Source: Trissonchulus latispiculum
Taxonomy: Eukaryota > Nematoda > Enoplea > Enoplida > Ironidae
DNA length: 64,000 nucleotides
NCBI GenBank assembly: GCA_030248195.1
Contig: JASAND010022857.1
Span: forward strand, 40,488 to 104,487
Direction: 5' to 3'
Positions 22,941-30,795 of the stretch are shown piece by piece. The position numbers and the translations under genes were made by a program. The notes beneath the pieces were generated by a model, which ran no database searches, was not told where the DNA came from, and saw nothing but the letters and a program-made list of their open reading frames with translations. How positions within the stretch are numbered: position 1 is the stretch's first letter; every line of letters starts with the position of its first letter.

Positions 22941-24256
22941 AGTGCGTAGTCAAAGAATGGTGTCCGATTATAGTCTATTGATATGAGATTATCAAATTCT
23001 CCGTATATAATGATTTCTACACCCTGGGGATAAGTGGCGGCTGGTAGGGCCTTCTCAAGTTGCATCCTCAGTGACACATCACCTTCCTTGATCAGTTGCA
23101 TTGCCCCTGTATCAATATTGTCTGGTGTCAGGTCAAAGGCAAAAATAGTGTATCCCTTGGCAAAGTCTTCGTAGGAAATATCTGCTCCCTTGGTGGATCC
23201 GGCCATATCGTTGCCTTCGTAGAGGTATATGAAGGGCATCGTATACTGGAACTTATCCCATGCCATCTTCATTGGCTGCTTTGGTACAAACTCATCACCA
23301 TACTTTAGGGCAATCTCACTGACATTACAGTGTTGGAACTCGAGGGGATTATGCTTCTGACTTCCATTGAATGCCTCTGACTTGACCATTGCCACTAGGA
23401 CTCTACGAGGAAGTTGACCGGTGAATATGGAATTCTCAACAACAGTCTGCACACCAGGAGCGATATGCCTTGTCACCAGTTTAGTTCTTCTGATTGGATA
23501 CTTGGCTGTCTCATGGTCTCTTAGTACACCCTCAATTGCCATGGTGAGAGAGTCTTGTGGTCTGACTTTCCACACATACCAACGTATATCGTCGACTAAT
23601 AGTTTGTATCCACTGGTTGCTGACTGGAGGAGGATGTCGTCACTGTTACGGTGTAATTCCAGACTCAACTGGCACTCACTCAGAAGGTATCGGTCTTGCT
23701 TGAAGAGGTCGCAATGAAGGGGTCCTGCCACCACGACATACCGGCCATCTGTAAATGGTATACCCCGATGCTTAGCTGCCGTAGTGGAGATATCGTTGAA
23801 ATCACTATCCTTTGCAAATAGGTTACTCTGTAGGTGAGACGTCTTTGCTTCTTTCCCAAAGTTGGCGATAGTCTCCAGGTACGCTCCATAGTGATAAAGG
23901 TCTCCACTGTTGTAAATTTCCTTGTCGGATAGTTTGACCACTAATCGTCTAATGAATGACTTTGCTAGCATATTGATGGGTGCCACTGAGATACTTCCGT
24001 CGGCCGCCTTTGCTACTGCCTTTCCATCACTGTCAGTTATCCGTAGTTTCAGGTAAAGGTAGTTCCGGTTCAGGTCAAGCATATAAGAATCCTTTGGTAC
24101 GAGGAATAGGTATGGACCATTACTGGTTACAGGATTTAGGGGATAAATTTCTGCCATGTAGCCACTCTCCACACTGACCTGAGTTGGAGGTAGCGAGAAG
24201 AGATCCATTTCGGACTTGAAGCCCGGCATAGACCGTTCATCTACTTGCTTAGCCAT
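22937..24256 (-). CDS. Major capsid protein candidate (F54H12.2-like)
   Basis: 439 aa with the N-terminal MDLFSLPPTQ block, then SGPYLFLVP-like strands, GPLHCDLFKQDRYLL in the middle and an F-D-Y-rich end. I recognise this as the abundant F54H12.2-like family found in Polintons of many animals and considered the hexon-like capsid candidate. Jelly-roll structure cannot be verified by eye. It sits just upstream of the protease with a 4-nt ATGA overlap. An ATAAAAA motif lies 43-49 nt before the ATG and overlaps the stop codon of the preceding gene. No frameshift or stop interrupts it. Confidence 0.85.
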   Translation of the reverse strand: MAKQVDERSMPGFKSEMDLFSLPPTQVSVESGYMAEIYPLNPVTSNGPYLFLVPKDSYMLDLNRNYLYLKLRITDSDGKAVAKAADGSISVAPINMLAKSFIRRLVVKLSDKEIYNSGDLYHYGAYLETIANFGKEAKTSHLQSNLFAKDSDFNDISTTAAKHRGIPFTDGRYVVVAGPLHCDLFKQDRYLLSECQLSLELHRNSDDILLQSATSGYKLLVDDIRWYVWKVRPQDSLTMAIEGVLRDHETAKYPIRRTKLVTRHIAPGVQTVVENSIFTGQLPRRVLVAMVKSEAFNGSQKHNPLEFQHCNVSEIALKYGDEFVPKQPMKMAWDKFQYTMPFIYLYEGNDMAGSTKGADISYEDFAKGYTIFAFDLTPDNIDTGAMQLIKEGDVSLRMQLEKALPAATYPQGVEIIIYGEFDNLISIDYNRTPFFDYAL

Positions 24257-24298
24257 TGAAATAATTATTAGTATATAATTGGTATTACATAGGGCGGG

Positions 24299-24307
24299 TT
24301 TTTATGG
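24299..24307 (-). promoter_or_regulatory. ATAAAAA box before the capsid gene
   Basis: CCATAAAAACCCGCC on the minus strand, 43-51 nt upstream of the ATG. It includes the stop codon of the preceding gene. A second AT-rich run (AATTATATACTAATAATT) lies nearer the ATG. Confidence 0.45.
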
Positions 24308-24688
24308 GCTGTAAATATCGCGCTTCAATCTCTTAACTTTGCGTCTATGTGGTCTGCTTCCAATGCCTTCCCCTTGCTGTATTGCCTTTCCACTGTTCTC
24401 CAGCAGGCGTCCAATGGCTGCCTTCCCATGTCGTTTGAGTGCTTCCTTTGGATCTTCACCTCTATTCAAGTAATCACGAGCCACATCTCCGGCTGTCTGA
24501 AAGGCCTGCCTGCCTGCCTCTAGACCTACACGACGTACTACTGGCCAAATAAAGCGTCCAATACCTCTCAAGAGGCTGCCTAGGCCATCTCCTCGCTGAT
24601 ACCTTTGGCCGGCGTAGAAACCAGACCCTCTCTGTATCAGGTGCAGTTGCCAGTCTTCAACGGTTTCTGGATGATATCTGGTCCTCAT
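24302..24688 (-). CDS. Small basic virion-type protein (pVI/pX-like)
   Basis: 128 aa. A glycine-rich segment (GSGFYAGQRYQRGDGLGSLL) precedes an amphipathic helix region (RGIGRFIWPVVRRVG) and a lysine/arginine-rich tail (HRRKVKRLKRD). This layout is typical of Polinton proteins compared with adenovirus pVI/pX, which are protease substrates with membrane-active or DNA-binding roles. The first 32 nt overlap the end of the next upstream gene. Its TAA lies inside the ATAAAAA motif that precedes the capsid gene. Confidence 0.72.
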   Translation of the reverse strand: MRTRYHPETVEDWQLHLIQRGSGFYAGQRYQRGDGLGSLLRGIGRFIWPVVRRVGLEAGRQAFQTAGDVARDYLNRGEDPKEALKRHGKAAIGRLLENSGKAIQQGEGIGSRPHRRKVKRLKRDIYSP

Positions 24689-25442
24689 CTTTCTTGAAGT
24701 GTAACTTGATAACTATACTACCATACTCAAAATGTACACTCCTGCCAATGTGATTGTTTATATGGACTTTAATGCTATTGATCACATGCTTATTCACAGG
24801 GACGTAGTGAGGTTCTGGAGAGTACTGGATGGTATTCCCATACTCTTCACCCGCCTTTACTACTGCCAGCAGGTTGCCGGTAGTTGTGCCCACCAGTTGT
24901 TCTTTCACGATATCACAATGGACTTGAAGATAATGAAAGTTAAGGCTGGGTGGACGTTGTGCGTAGAATTTCTTTGTCCTCAGGGCATCTCTGCCATCCT
25001 CTACTGTGAATTTCTGAGAGTCAAAGCCAAGCATGCGTACAATGGTAGGAGCAAATTGAATAAACCCGAAGTTGGGTCTTTCAAGGTGTTCTGGATTTTC
25101 GTATAAGTCTAGGTAGACTCGATCCTTTTCCTGATCATAGACGAAACGTATAGGAGGTGATTCCTGACGTTCATTAAGAATTGACTGAATGGTAAGGTTG
25201 ATGGTATTTATCAGATCGTGAAGGTTATAGTATCTCCGCCTGGGTATATTACTAACTGCTCTCTCGTCTGCCTCAAATAGGACTATGATGAATGTGTCTG
25301 CATTAGAATTAATGGCTTTCCAAGTGTGAGGATAGATAAAGTCAACCATTGCAACAGACCACCTGCCATGTAGATGCAGAGGGTGAGCTAGCTGGTTCTC
25401 AAAGGTTCCGTCCTTTCCGGTCACATACAGGTAGAAACTCAT
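24657..25442 (-). CDS. Polinton capsid-type protein, paralogue A
   Basis: 261 aa. It starts MSFYLYVTG, with HPLHLHGRWSVAMVDFIYPHTW near the start and VHFEYGSIVIKLHFKK at the end. The same scheme occurs in the adjacent gene 25439-26203 (VDLEGEWEVALVELGYPVTW and VDFEYGKVFAKLHFRK), so the two are tandem duplicates. Length and beta-rich look fit a minor capsid (penton-type) protein, but the assignment is inference. The ATG overlaps the upstream stop by 4 nt (ATGA), and the 3' end overlaps the pVI/pX-like gene by 32 nt. Confidence 0.72.
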   Translation of the reverse strand: MSFYLYVTGKDGTFENQLAHPLHLHGRWSVAMVDFIYPHTWKAINSNADTFIIVLFEADERAVSNIPRRRYYNLHDLINTINLTIQSILNERQESPPIRFVYDQEKDRVYLDLYENPEHLERPNFGFIQFAPTIVRMLGFDSQKFTVEDGRDALRTKKFYAQRPPSLNFHYLQVHCDIVKEQLVGTTTGNLLAVVKAGEEYGNTIQYSPEPHYVPVNKHVINSIKVHINNHIGRSVHFEYGSIVIKLHFKKDEDQISSRNR

Positions 25443-26203
25443 CTTCGCTTCCGGAAGTGTAACTTAGCAAAGACCTTTCCGTACTCAAAGTCTACCGCCA
25501 TACCGTGATCATCCTTTATATGTATTTCAATACTGTCAAACTCCTTTCTTAGCACTGGTATATAGTGTGGATTATTGTATATTCGATCAACAGTATCATT
25601 ATGCTTACCCTCGATACTGACAACACGAATGATGGGAGCAATGGTGTTTCCTATCATTTGCGGTGCCACCACGTCGCAGTATATGAAGAGGGAATATAGT
25701 CCGCCTCTCAGGTCTGGTGCATTAGCGGCCACTGCGTATCTAGGTGGTGAGACTGTCTTTTCCTTTGGTACGACCTTTGTGTCAGAGTATCCTAGCATAT
25801 ACTTTAGCTGTTTACTAAAGTGTAACGCCTTAAAGTCTGGTTCTTCATCTAGGGTAGTAGGTTTAAGTCCGACACGTCTATGAAGTTCATCGTAGGCCAA
25901 TTCACAATTGATCTTCTTTGTTAGCTCAAGGGTATAGTTAATGGCATCACAGAGTTGAAATATTGACTCATAGTTGTTTAGTGGAATGTGATTATGGAAG
26001 GTCTTCTTACCAACTGTCACTCCAAGTTTTGCATCATCCTTGTTTCCTACATTGAACCAGGTGACAGGATATCCGAGCTCTACAAGTGCCACCTCCCATT
26101 CGCCTTCGAGGTCAACACGATGAGGAAGTTTGACTCGGAAATTGTGCAGTTTGTTTGTTGGATAGTCTGCTGTATTACTGGGTAGGTATAGGTAAAAATC
26201 CAT
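25439..26203 (-). CDS. Polinton capsid-type protein, paralogue B
   Basis: 254 aa. It opens MDFYLYLPSN, an opening I recognise from animal Polintons, and carries the shared LEGEWEVALVELGYPVTW block at about residues 33-50. The end VDFEYGKVFAKLHFRKRR parallels paralogue A. The two copies are too diverged for a recent duplication, which suggests separate roles. It starts inside the end of the integrase gene (29-nt overlap), so it probably has no promoter of its own. Confidence 0.74.
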   Translation of the reverse strand: MDFYLYLPSNTADYPTNKLHNFRVKLPHRVDLEGEWEVALVELGYPVTWFNVGNKDDAKLGVTVGKKTFHNHIPLNNYESIFQLCDAINYTLELTKKINCELAYDELHRRVGLKPTTLDEEPDFKALHFSKQLKYMLGYSDTKVVPKEKTVSPPRYAVAANAPDLRGGLYSLFIYCDVVAPQMIGNTIAPIIRVVSIEGKHNDTVDRIYNNPHYIPVLRKEFDSIEIHIKDDHGMAVDFEYGKVFAKLHFRKRR

Positions 26204-27323
26204 TGTCTTCAGTTATCCAACTGTTGAACTTGTCAGGGTATCCAAGCCACTTGACAAAATACTCTTTTCGACCTTTTCGACGCCTGGTTTTTATAACCTT
26301 TTCTACCCAATAGGTGTCTGGTTCGTCAACCTTTTGTACTTCAGGCTGGTAGAATCCGCCGACCACCTCTTCGCCACCATAGTCTTCTAGGAGGTACATG
26401 GGTGGGTCACCTGTCCTGACACTTCTGATACGGAACAACTCTTCTGACCAATTAGGGAGGTATCCTTTGTCAAAGAGACCCTTTGTTTTGCTAATACGGA
26501 CCATATCTCCCTTCTTTAATTTATTTTCACTTGGCTGACTCTGGGTTGTTTTCTGGGATGCACGTCTGAGTGCCCTGTTAACCTCTTCCATATTTTCAGG
26601 TTTCGATGCCTCCACTGGCGTCATACGAATACTCCTGTGGCGAGCATTGTTGTAGCCTTCCACGAGTTGAGGAAGGTCGTCAATGTACCTATACGATCTG
26701 GTCTTTGTAAAGTATTTCCATATCTTTGTCTTGATGGTTCGATTGAAACGCTCAACGAGGCTACACTTGATCACTGGATTATTGCATGTATAAAAGTTGA
26801 TGTGGTTCGCCTTGAGGAGTGACTGGAAATCTTTGTTCAAAAATTCTTTGCCTCTGTCTGACTGTAGGTGTTGTGGTCGTCTGCCATCTGCCAGTATTTT
26901 ACGAAAAGCTCTAGTCATCTCTTGACCACCCTTGCTTTTAACTGGGATCACCCATGCGTACTTGGAGAAGACGTCAATGCAGTTGAATAGGTACTTGTAG
27001 CCATCATTCTTGTCTGCTATAGATACCATATCTGCCAGGTCTATTTGCCATAGGTCGTCGATACCGGCCACCTGATACCTCCTCGTTTGGAATCTGTGTC
27101 TAACTGGTTTATGGATGCTGTAAGTGTACTGTTTCTCCAACCAATCAGTGACTTTGGACCTCGAGATTCCATGTCTTTTTGCCTCCTGATACACCCGATT
27201 AATACCGCCAAATGCTGCAGGACTTTGCGGATCATAGTAAATCTTCTCTAAGGTGGAATTATGACCACTATTAGTATTACCATTAGCAGTATTATTATTG
27301 TTATTCTCTAGTGCCGCTTCCAT
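26175..27323 (-). CDS. INT: Retroviral-type integrase with chromodomain (Polinton INT)
   Basis: 382 aa. The catalytic triad is complete: Asp95 in WQIDLAD, Asp156 in SDRGKEF and Glu191 in VERFNRT, with 34 residues between the last two. From about residue 338 a chromodomain follows (YWVEKVIKTRR.. YFVKWLGYPDKFNSWI), which in such integrases can target modified histones. An asparagine-rich N-terminus is encoded by an AAT-repeat tract (27240-27305). No clear HHCC zinc motif was seen. It catalyses element insertion. The start overlaps the upstream gene by 16 nt. Confidence 0.94.
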   Translation of the reverse strand: MEAALENNNNNTANGNTNSGHNSTLEKIYYDPQSPAAFGGINRVYQEAKRHGISRSKVTDWLEKQYTYSIHKPVRHRFQTRRYQVAGIDDLWQIDLADMVSIADKNDGYKYLFNCIDVFSKYAWVIPVKSKGGQEMTRAFRKILADGRRPQHLQSDRGKEFLNKDFQSLLKANHINFYTCNNPVIKCSLVERFNRTIKTKIWKYFTKTRSYRYIDDLPQLVEGYNNARHRSIRMTPVEASKPENMEEVNRALRRASQKTTQSQPSENKLKKGDMVRISKTKGLFDKGYLPNWSEELFRIRSVRTGDPPMYLLEDYGGEEVVGGFYQPEVQKVDEPDTYWVEKVIKTRRRKGRKEYFVKWLGYPDKFNSWITEDNGFLPIPTQ

Positions 27324-27835
27324 TTGAGTTTTCTTAGGGCTGACCTAATTCCTTGACCTGTCTGTATATTTATGTACCGTGGATTTCCGATAAGTTCTCG
27401 AGGTACGTTGCTGTCTCTTAGTGCCTTTGCCAATGTTTGCCACCCTGTTGCCGGTGGTTGACTGGGTCTATTGCGAATGAAGTCGTGAATCAGATCATAT
27501 ATTCTAGATCCAACTGCTGGCTGACCCTGATACTCTATTTCACCTCGACTGTTAACCTTGAGACCTGGTATACTCATGATATGTTCAATCAGATGCCTAC
27601 CCTTCTGTTGCAGTGTTGGTGGTAAGGTAGATACAATGTCTGGCATAGCATGGGACTTCACGGTCATCTCCGTTGGTCTATCTCGTAGTATTCGACGCCT
27701 ATAGTCTGCCTGTTTAAACAATTTACTCTTGATATCTGCTGGTAGTTTGGACTTGAGAACATTGCTAGCTTCCTTCTCCAACACCCTTGTGTGCTCATCA
27801 AAGTAGTCTGGCTTAACTAGTATTGAGTATTCCAT
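27308..27835 (-). CDS. Conserved Polinton protein of unknown function
   Basis: 175 aa from the first ATG at 27835; the frame is open 15 nt further upstream, but only from a GTG. Motifs include a GEIEYQGQPAVGSRIYDLIH block and ATGWQTLAKALR, with IGNPRY later; I recognise the family from other animal Polintons, without known function. The C-terminus is basic (RKLKWKRH). The box ATAAAAACTGACA lies 25 nt upstream of the ATG. The integrase start lies inside its last codons. Confidence 0.72.
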   Translation of the reverse strand: MEYSILVKPDYFDEHTRVLEKEASNVLKSKLPADIKSKLFKQADYRRRILRDRPTEMTVKSHAMPDIVSTLPPTLQQKGRHLIEHIMSIPGLKVNSRGEIEYQGQPAVGSRIYDLIHDFIRNRPSQPPATGWQTLAKALRDSNVPRELIGNPRYINIQTGQGIRSALRKLKWKRH

Positions 27836-27853
27836 CGTTACTTTGCTCACCAG

Positions 27854-27866
27854 TGTCAGTTTTTAT
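27854..27866 (-). promoter_or_regulatory. ATAAAAACTGACA box before the 175-aa gene
   Basis: Identical over 13 nt to the box at 28221-28233, and 19-31 nt upstream of the ATG. Confidence 0.55.
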
Positions 27867-28201
27867 TATCTTATGAGATTTCCGAGCAGTCCACTGACAA
27901 TACCTACAATAGGTCCCAGGAGAGCTGGTAAAAATCCTCCGTGCTGAATGATTAGTTTCTTCTTCTTCTTAAGACTGACTCGTTTCTTTCGTAGGGCTCT
28001 TAGGGCGTGTTTATATCTTGCTAATCTCTTCTTGTCTTTCTGGGATATCTTTACGTTGCCAGAGAGGATATTTTCTGCACAGTCACAAATAGCTTTAATG
28101 AGGTCGGAACTTCCATGAAGAACAATTGCCTCTCTTTGCTTACGACTTTTGCAACGACACAATAGTCGCAGTGTATCGATATTTCTTTCAAAACGATCCA
28201 T
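27866..28201 (-). CDS. Basic Polinton protein with hydrophobic C-terminus
   Basis: 111 aa. The N-terminal half is helical with three cysteines, the centre is highly basic (KKRVSLKKKKKL), and then follows GGFLPALLGPIVGIVSG. This lysine patch plus GGFLPALL layout is common in animal Polintons; GG could be a protease cleavage site, and the basic part could bind DNA like adenovirus core proteins (inference). The ATG lies 3 nt after the ATPase stop. ATAAAAACTGACA sits 20 nt before the ATG, inside the ATPase coding end. Confidence 0.75.
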   Translation of the reverse strand: MDRFERNIDTLRLLCRCKSRKQREAIVLHGSSDLIKAICDCAENILSGNVKISQKDKKRLARYKHALRALRKKRVSLKKKKKLIIQHGGFLPALLGPIVGIVSGLLGNLIR

Positions 28202-28203
28202 GA

Positions 28204-28854
28204 TTATTCTTTCTTGATATTGTCAGTTTTTATGGAATATACGTCGGTATAAGGATCATCAGGGAAAATATGCCCTCGTAGGCGGAGTTTTTCTGGTGTG
28301 TTCTGGTCTAGGTCTATCAGTAGATATCCATGCGGTCGACTAGTGGCATGCTCAAAAGCTTCCATAAATCCTTTCACTCTACCTGGATACATTTGCCTTG
28401 CCAAGTTCATCGGGGTTAGCTTATCGGCTGGATTCTTCATGAGGACAATATACTGACTATTTATCCTATTAGTCCGCTGCCTATCGTAGAAGATGTCTTG
28501 AGTGATATTGATGACACTGCAGGACCAATGGTGGCAACCGCGGGTGAACAGTTGAACAAGGTTAGGTTGCTGCTTAATTTCGCTCATCAGATCATCAAGT
28601 ACTACCAACTTTGCGTCAGGGGTTTTCAATTTCTCTAGATCCGGTAGACCTTTGATAAATTCTACCTGGGGAAGTCTATCATATGCATCTTGCCACTCAG
28701 TATAACACCAAATAATCTTCTCTGGAGGTTCTGATATCATTTCATCTGCATGTTCTACCAGTCGTGACACAAAGGTGGTCTTTCCTGCCTTTGTTGGAGC
28801 CGCCACGATACACGTGAACGGATGCTGAAACTTTGGTGTCCTAACCTTCTCCAT
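28204..28854 (-). CDS. ATP: Genome-packaging ATPase (Polinton ATP)
   Basis: 216 aa of the FtsK/HerA-type packaging ATPase group. Walker A is at residues 19-27 (APTKAGKTT) and Walker B at 83-90 (LVVLDDLM). Polintons and related viruses use such enzymes to translocate DNA into capsids. The start is supported by the first ATG and by a TATA-like CATATAAAC 25-35 nt upstream. It is the first gene of the minus-strand morphogenesis cluster. No lesion is visible. Confidence 0.93.
   Translation of the reverse strand: MEKVRTPKFQHPFTCIVAAPTKAGKTTFVSRLVEHADEMISEPPEKIIWCYTEWQDAYDRLPQVEFIKGLPDLEKLKTPDAKLVVLDDLMSEIKQQPNLVQLFTRGCHHWSCSVINITQDIFYDRQRTNRINSQYIVLMKNPADKLTPMNLARQMYPGRVKGFMEAFEHATSRPHGYLLIDLDQNTPEKLRLRGHIFPDDPYTDVYSIKTDNIKKE
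28221..28233 (-). promoter_or_regulatory. ATAAAAACTGACA box before the 111-aa gene
   Basis: Lies within the last codons of the ATPase gene, 20-32 nt upstream of the ATG, and is the same 13-mer as at 27854-27866. Confidence 0.55.
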
Positions 28855-28878
28855 ACTTACTATGAAAACACCAACGCT

Positions 28879-28889
28879 GTTTATATGAC
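28879..28889 (-). promoter_or_regulatory. TATA-like box before the ATPase gene
   Basis: GTCATATAAAC on the minus strand, 25-35 nt upstream of the ATG at 28854. It is a variant of the ATAAAAA boxes. Confidence 0.4.
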
Positions 28890-29022
28890 TTTATTGTACA
28901 TACAGTGCACATACTCAATGCAACGATCATCAACAAGTATATATAGTCATCATAGTGTCATATTTTTTCTTGTCTCCTGATACATGTGTTCTTTCTTCAC
29001 TGTTGAATCTTCATATCATTCA

Positions 29023-29238
29023 TCATTTCGTAGTATCCATCATATCTTCATCATCGAGAATAAGTTCTTCCACTACTTCGTCTTCATTGATCAGTTGCTT
29101 CATATCGACATGTAGAATTCGTCGCCATCCAATGCCAGGAATAGAAATGATTATCTTTTGCCTCGGATATCGTCTGCATTTATTCTTGTGATAGCGGCTG
29201 AGGCGGATCAGGCTCTGGAGTGCCTTATAGATACCCAT
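29023..29238 (-). CDS. Small charged Polinton ORF
   Basis: 71 aa with a basic N-terminal half (HKNKCRRYPRQK) and a strongly acidic end (EDEVVEELILDDEDMMD). No family was recognised. Its support is position (same strand, between the ATPase and the membrane protein), a clean ATG and the non-random charge pattern. It could be a spurious frame. Confidence 0.45.
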   Translation of the reverse strand: MGIYKALQSLIRLSRYHKNKCRRYPRQKIIISIPGIGWRRILHVDMKQLINEDEVVEELILDDEDMMDTTK

Positions 29239-29286
29239 GGTGCAATATATGGAATAGAGGTATTTACACCAGTATCGTAGGCCTAC

Positions 29287-29736
29287 TTATTGACTATAGA
29301 GCTGGTATATCTGGTCTGCTGTAAAACTGACAGGACCAACAAAGCCACAAAGGACACGCTTATCTTGATCCAGGCAAAGAGTTGTCTCGTTATATGTGGA
29401 TGTGTAGGGACATGGAATAGATCCGTTGATATAGACTGGGCACTGGAAGTTTAGACAGTTGTAGATGAATTGGCGGATCTCGTGAAAACTATCAAGTGAT
29501 ACAAGGTGCTCAGTCCAACCATTATGAATAAAGATGGCATTGTCTATCGTAACGGAGTCCTTCAGTGGTGGTAGCTTACACTGGGTATGCTGTGACAACA
29601 AAATCGCTAATACAATCGTAGACAATAAAAATTTTATGAGAAGGCTTGTGATTATACAGGGAACTCCTTTGACCAATTGGAGTTTCGTATAGTTTAAAAA
29701 GGAATGCCCTTCTTGGGAATTTGCACCAGTAGCCAT
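29287..29736 (-). CDS. Predicted membrane-anchored Polinton protein
   Basis: 149 aa. After a 30-residue tail comes a hydrophobic segment at about 29-48 (ITSLLIKFLLSTIVLAILLS). The ectodomain-like part has six cysteines in pairs (FQC, IPC, TLC, VLC etc.) and NGS and NET glycosylation sequons. This resembles a type II membrane or uncleaved-signal secreted protein. No family was recognised. A TATAAAAAG sequence lies about 100 nt upstream (29835-29842). A membrane protein could imply an envelope or egress function, which is inference. Confidence 0.58.
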   Translation of the reverse strand: MATGANSQEGHSFLNYTKLQLVKGVPCIITSLLIKFLLSTIVLAILLSQHTQCKLPPLKDSVTIDNAIFIHNGWTEHLVSLDSFHEIRQFIYNCLNFQCPVYINGSIPCPYTSTYNETTLCLDQDKRVLCGFVGPVSFTADQIYQLYSQ

Positions 29737-29907
29737 AGTCAGGATCTTGTACGGCGCACTTTAACAGTACCTCTATTCGCTTCTTATTACCATAGAACTT
29801 AGATGCCGTCTTTGTATTAGCCCTACTACCATGCTTTTTATAGACGTGGGGTGATACCTTAGTGTTCCACATTAATAAGTGAGGGTGAGGATACCAAGGG
29901 GATAACA

Positions 29908-30402
29908 ATGATTGTTAATGTTGTTCTCAGTGGACGCTTTGACAGGGAACTTCACTTAACGAACATTCCTAACATTAGACTCTATCGTGGATTTATTGGC
30001 GGTAGTCTGAAACACGAGGAGGCGACTTTCCAATTATTCACTAGTGGTAGTTTTGTTTGCCTCGGATGTAAATCAATCGAACGAGCTAATCAGTGTATTC
30101 GTCAACTAGCAGGCGCTCTTAATGTCGGTATTCTTCGCGAAGGCGAAGTGGTGAACCTGGTGGGATCCTTCTCAGTTGGCAGGTATATAGACCTAAGGGA
30201 TTTATATGAAAGTATCAGGCATACCCATCAAGTTTGCTATGAACCTGAGCTATTTAATGGTCTCACCTGCAAGATTGCCAAAGTTACTGCACTCATCTTC
30301 CACACTGGCAAGGTCATATTAACTGGCGCTCGGAGTGAGTCTGCCCTATCAGATGCAAGGTCTTTAGTTAATAAGAAGGTGATAAGGTTTAAAGTTCATT
30401 AG
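29908..30402 (+). CDS. TATA-binding-protein homologue encoded by the Polinton
   Basis: 164 aa forming the two direct repeats of the TBP saddle: repeat 1 about 2-74, repeat 2 about 81-164. Repeat 2 has the hallmark YEPELF (111-116) and ALIFHTGKVILTGAR (128-142), close to the eukaryotic TBP motifs. DNA-kinking phenylalanine equivalents are Phe116 and Phe131, with Phe44 and probably Phe29 in repeat 1. There is no N-terminal extension. It would bind TATA-like promoter DNA in the nucleus. Repeat 1 is much more diverged (QLFTSGSFVCLG) than repeat 2. It is transcribed away from the minus-strand cluster and followed 6 nt later by another gene. I know of no TBP described in Polintons. Confidence 0.88.
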   Translation: MIVNVVLSGRFDRELHLTNIPNIRLYRGFIGGSLKHEEATFQLFTSGSFVCLGCKSIERANQCIRQLAGALNVGILREGEVVNLVGSFSVGRYIDLRDLYESIRHTHQVCYEPELFNGLTCKIAKVTALIFHTGKVILTGARSESALSDARSLVNKKVIRFKVH

Positions 30403-30408
30403 TGCATC

Positions 30409-30795
30409 ATGTCTGCGCGAAGCCTGTTGAACGAACTGCTACAAAAGGCCCTGCGGCAAAGCCCGCCTATTCGCATTGAGATTACCGGTCATTATGTTGC
30501 AGTCATGACTATAGGCAGTAAGTCTTGGACAAGCTCACAATGTCCTGACCCACGTACTGCCATTGAGGAGGTGTCTCGTAAAGCCTACGGTGCGCTATGT
30601 CACGGCGACGAACATCTGATCAGACGTGAATGCGGACTACCACCAAGACCTCATATCTACGAAATTGATGCAGTCAGGGATAAGATGAGGGACCTACGTG
30701 AATACAAAAGATATCGCAGAAGTATTCAACCCATCTACAATATGCTAGACAGGCTAGAAGCAGAAATGCTCAAACATCCGTGTTTTCATGGCTAA
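30409..30795 (+). CDS. Unknown protein downstream of the TBP gene
   Basis: 128 aa, ATG 6 nt after the TBP stop, so probably co-transcribed. A segment at about 28-65 (YVAVMTIGSKSW.. AIEEVSRKAYGAL) vaguely recalls the C-terminal half of a double-stranded RNA-binding motif, but the lysines that contact RNA are not obvious. The second half is highly charged and helical (DKMRDLREYKRYRRS). No family was recognised. Its tight spacing to TBP suggests a role in transcription or RNA handling, which is inference. Confidence 0.6.
   Translation: MSARSLLNELLQKALRQSPPIRIEITGHYVAVMTIGSKSWTSSQCPDPRTAIEEVSRKAYGALCHGDEHLIRRECGLPPRPHIYEIDAVRDKMRDLREYKRYRRSIQPIYNMLDRLEAEMLKHPCFHG

Noticed and set aside
29576..29908. 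110-codon minus-strand frame abutting the TBP gene
   Set aside because: It begins with TTG, has no early ATG and overlaps the better supported membrane-protein frame; it could still be an exon.
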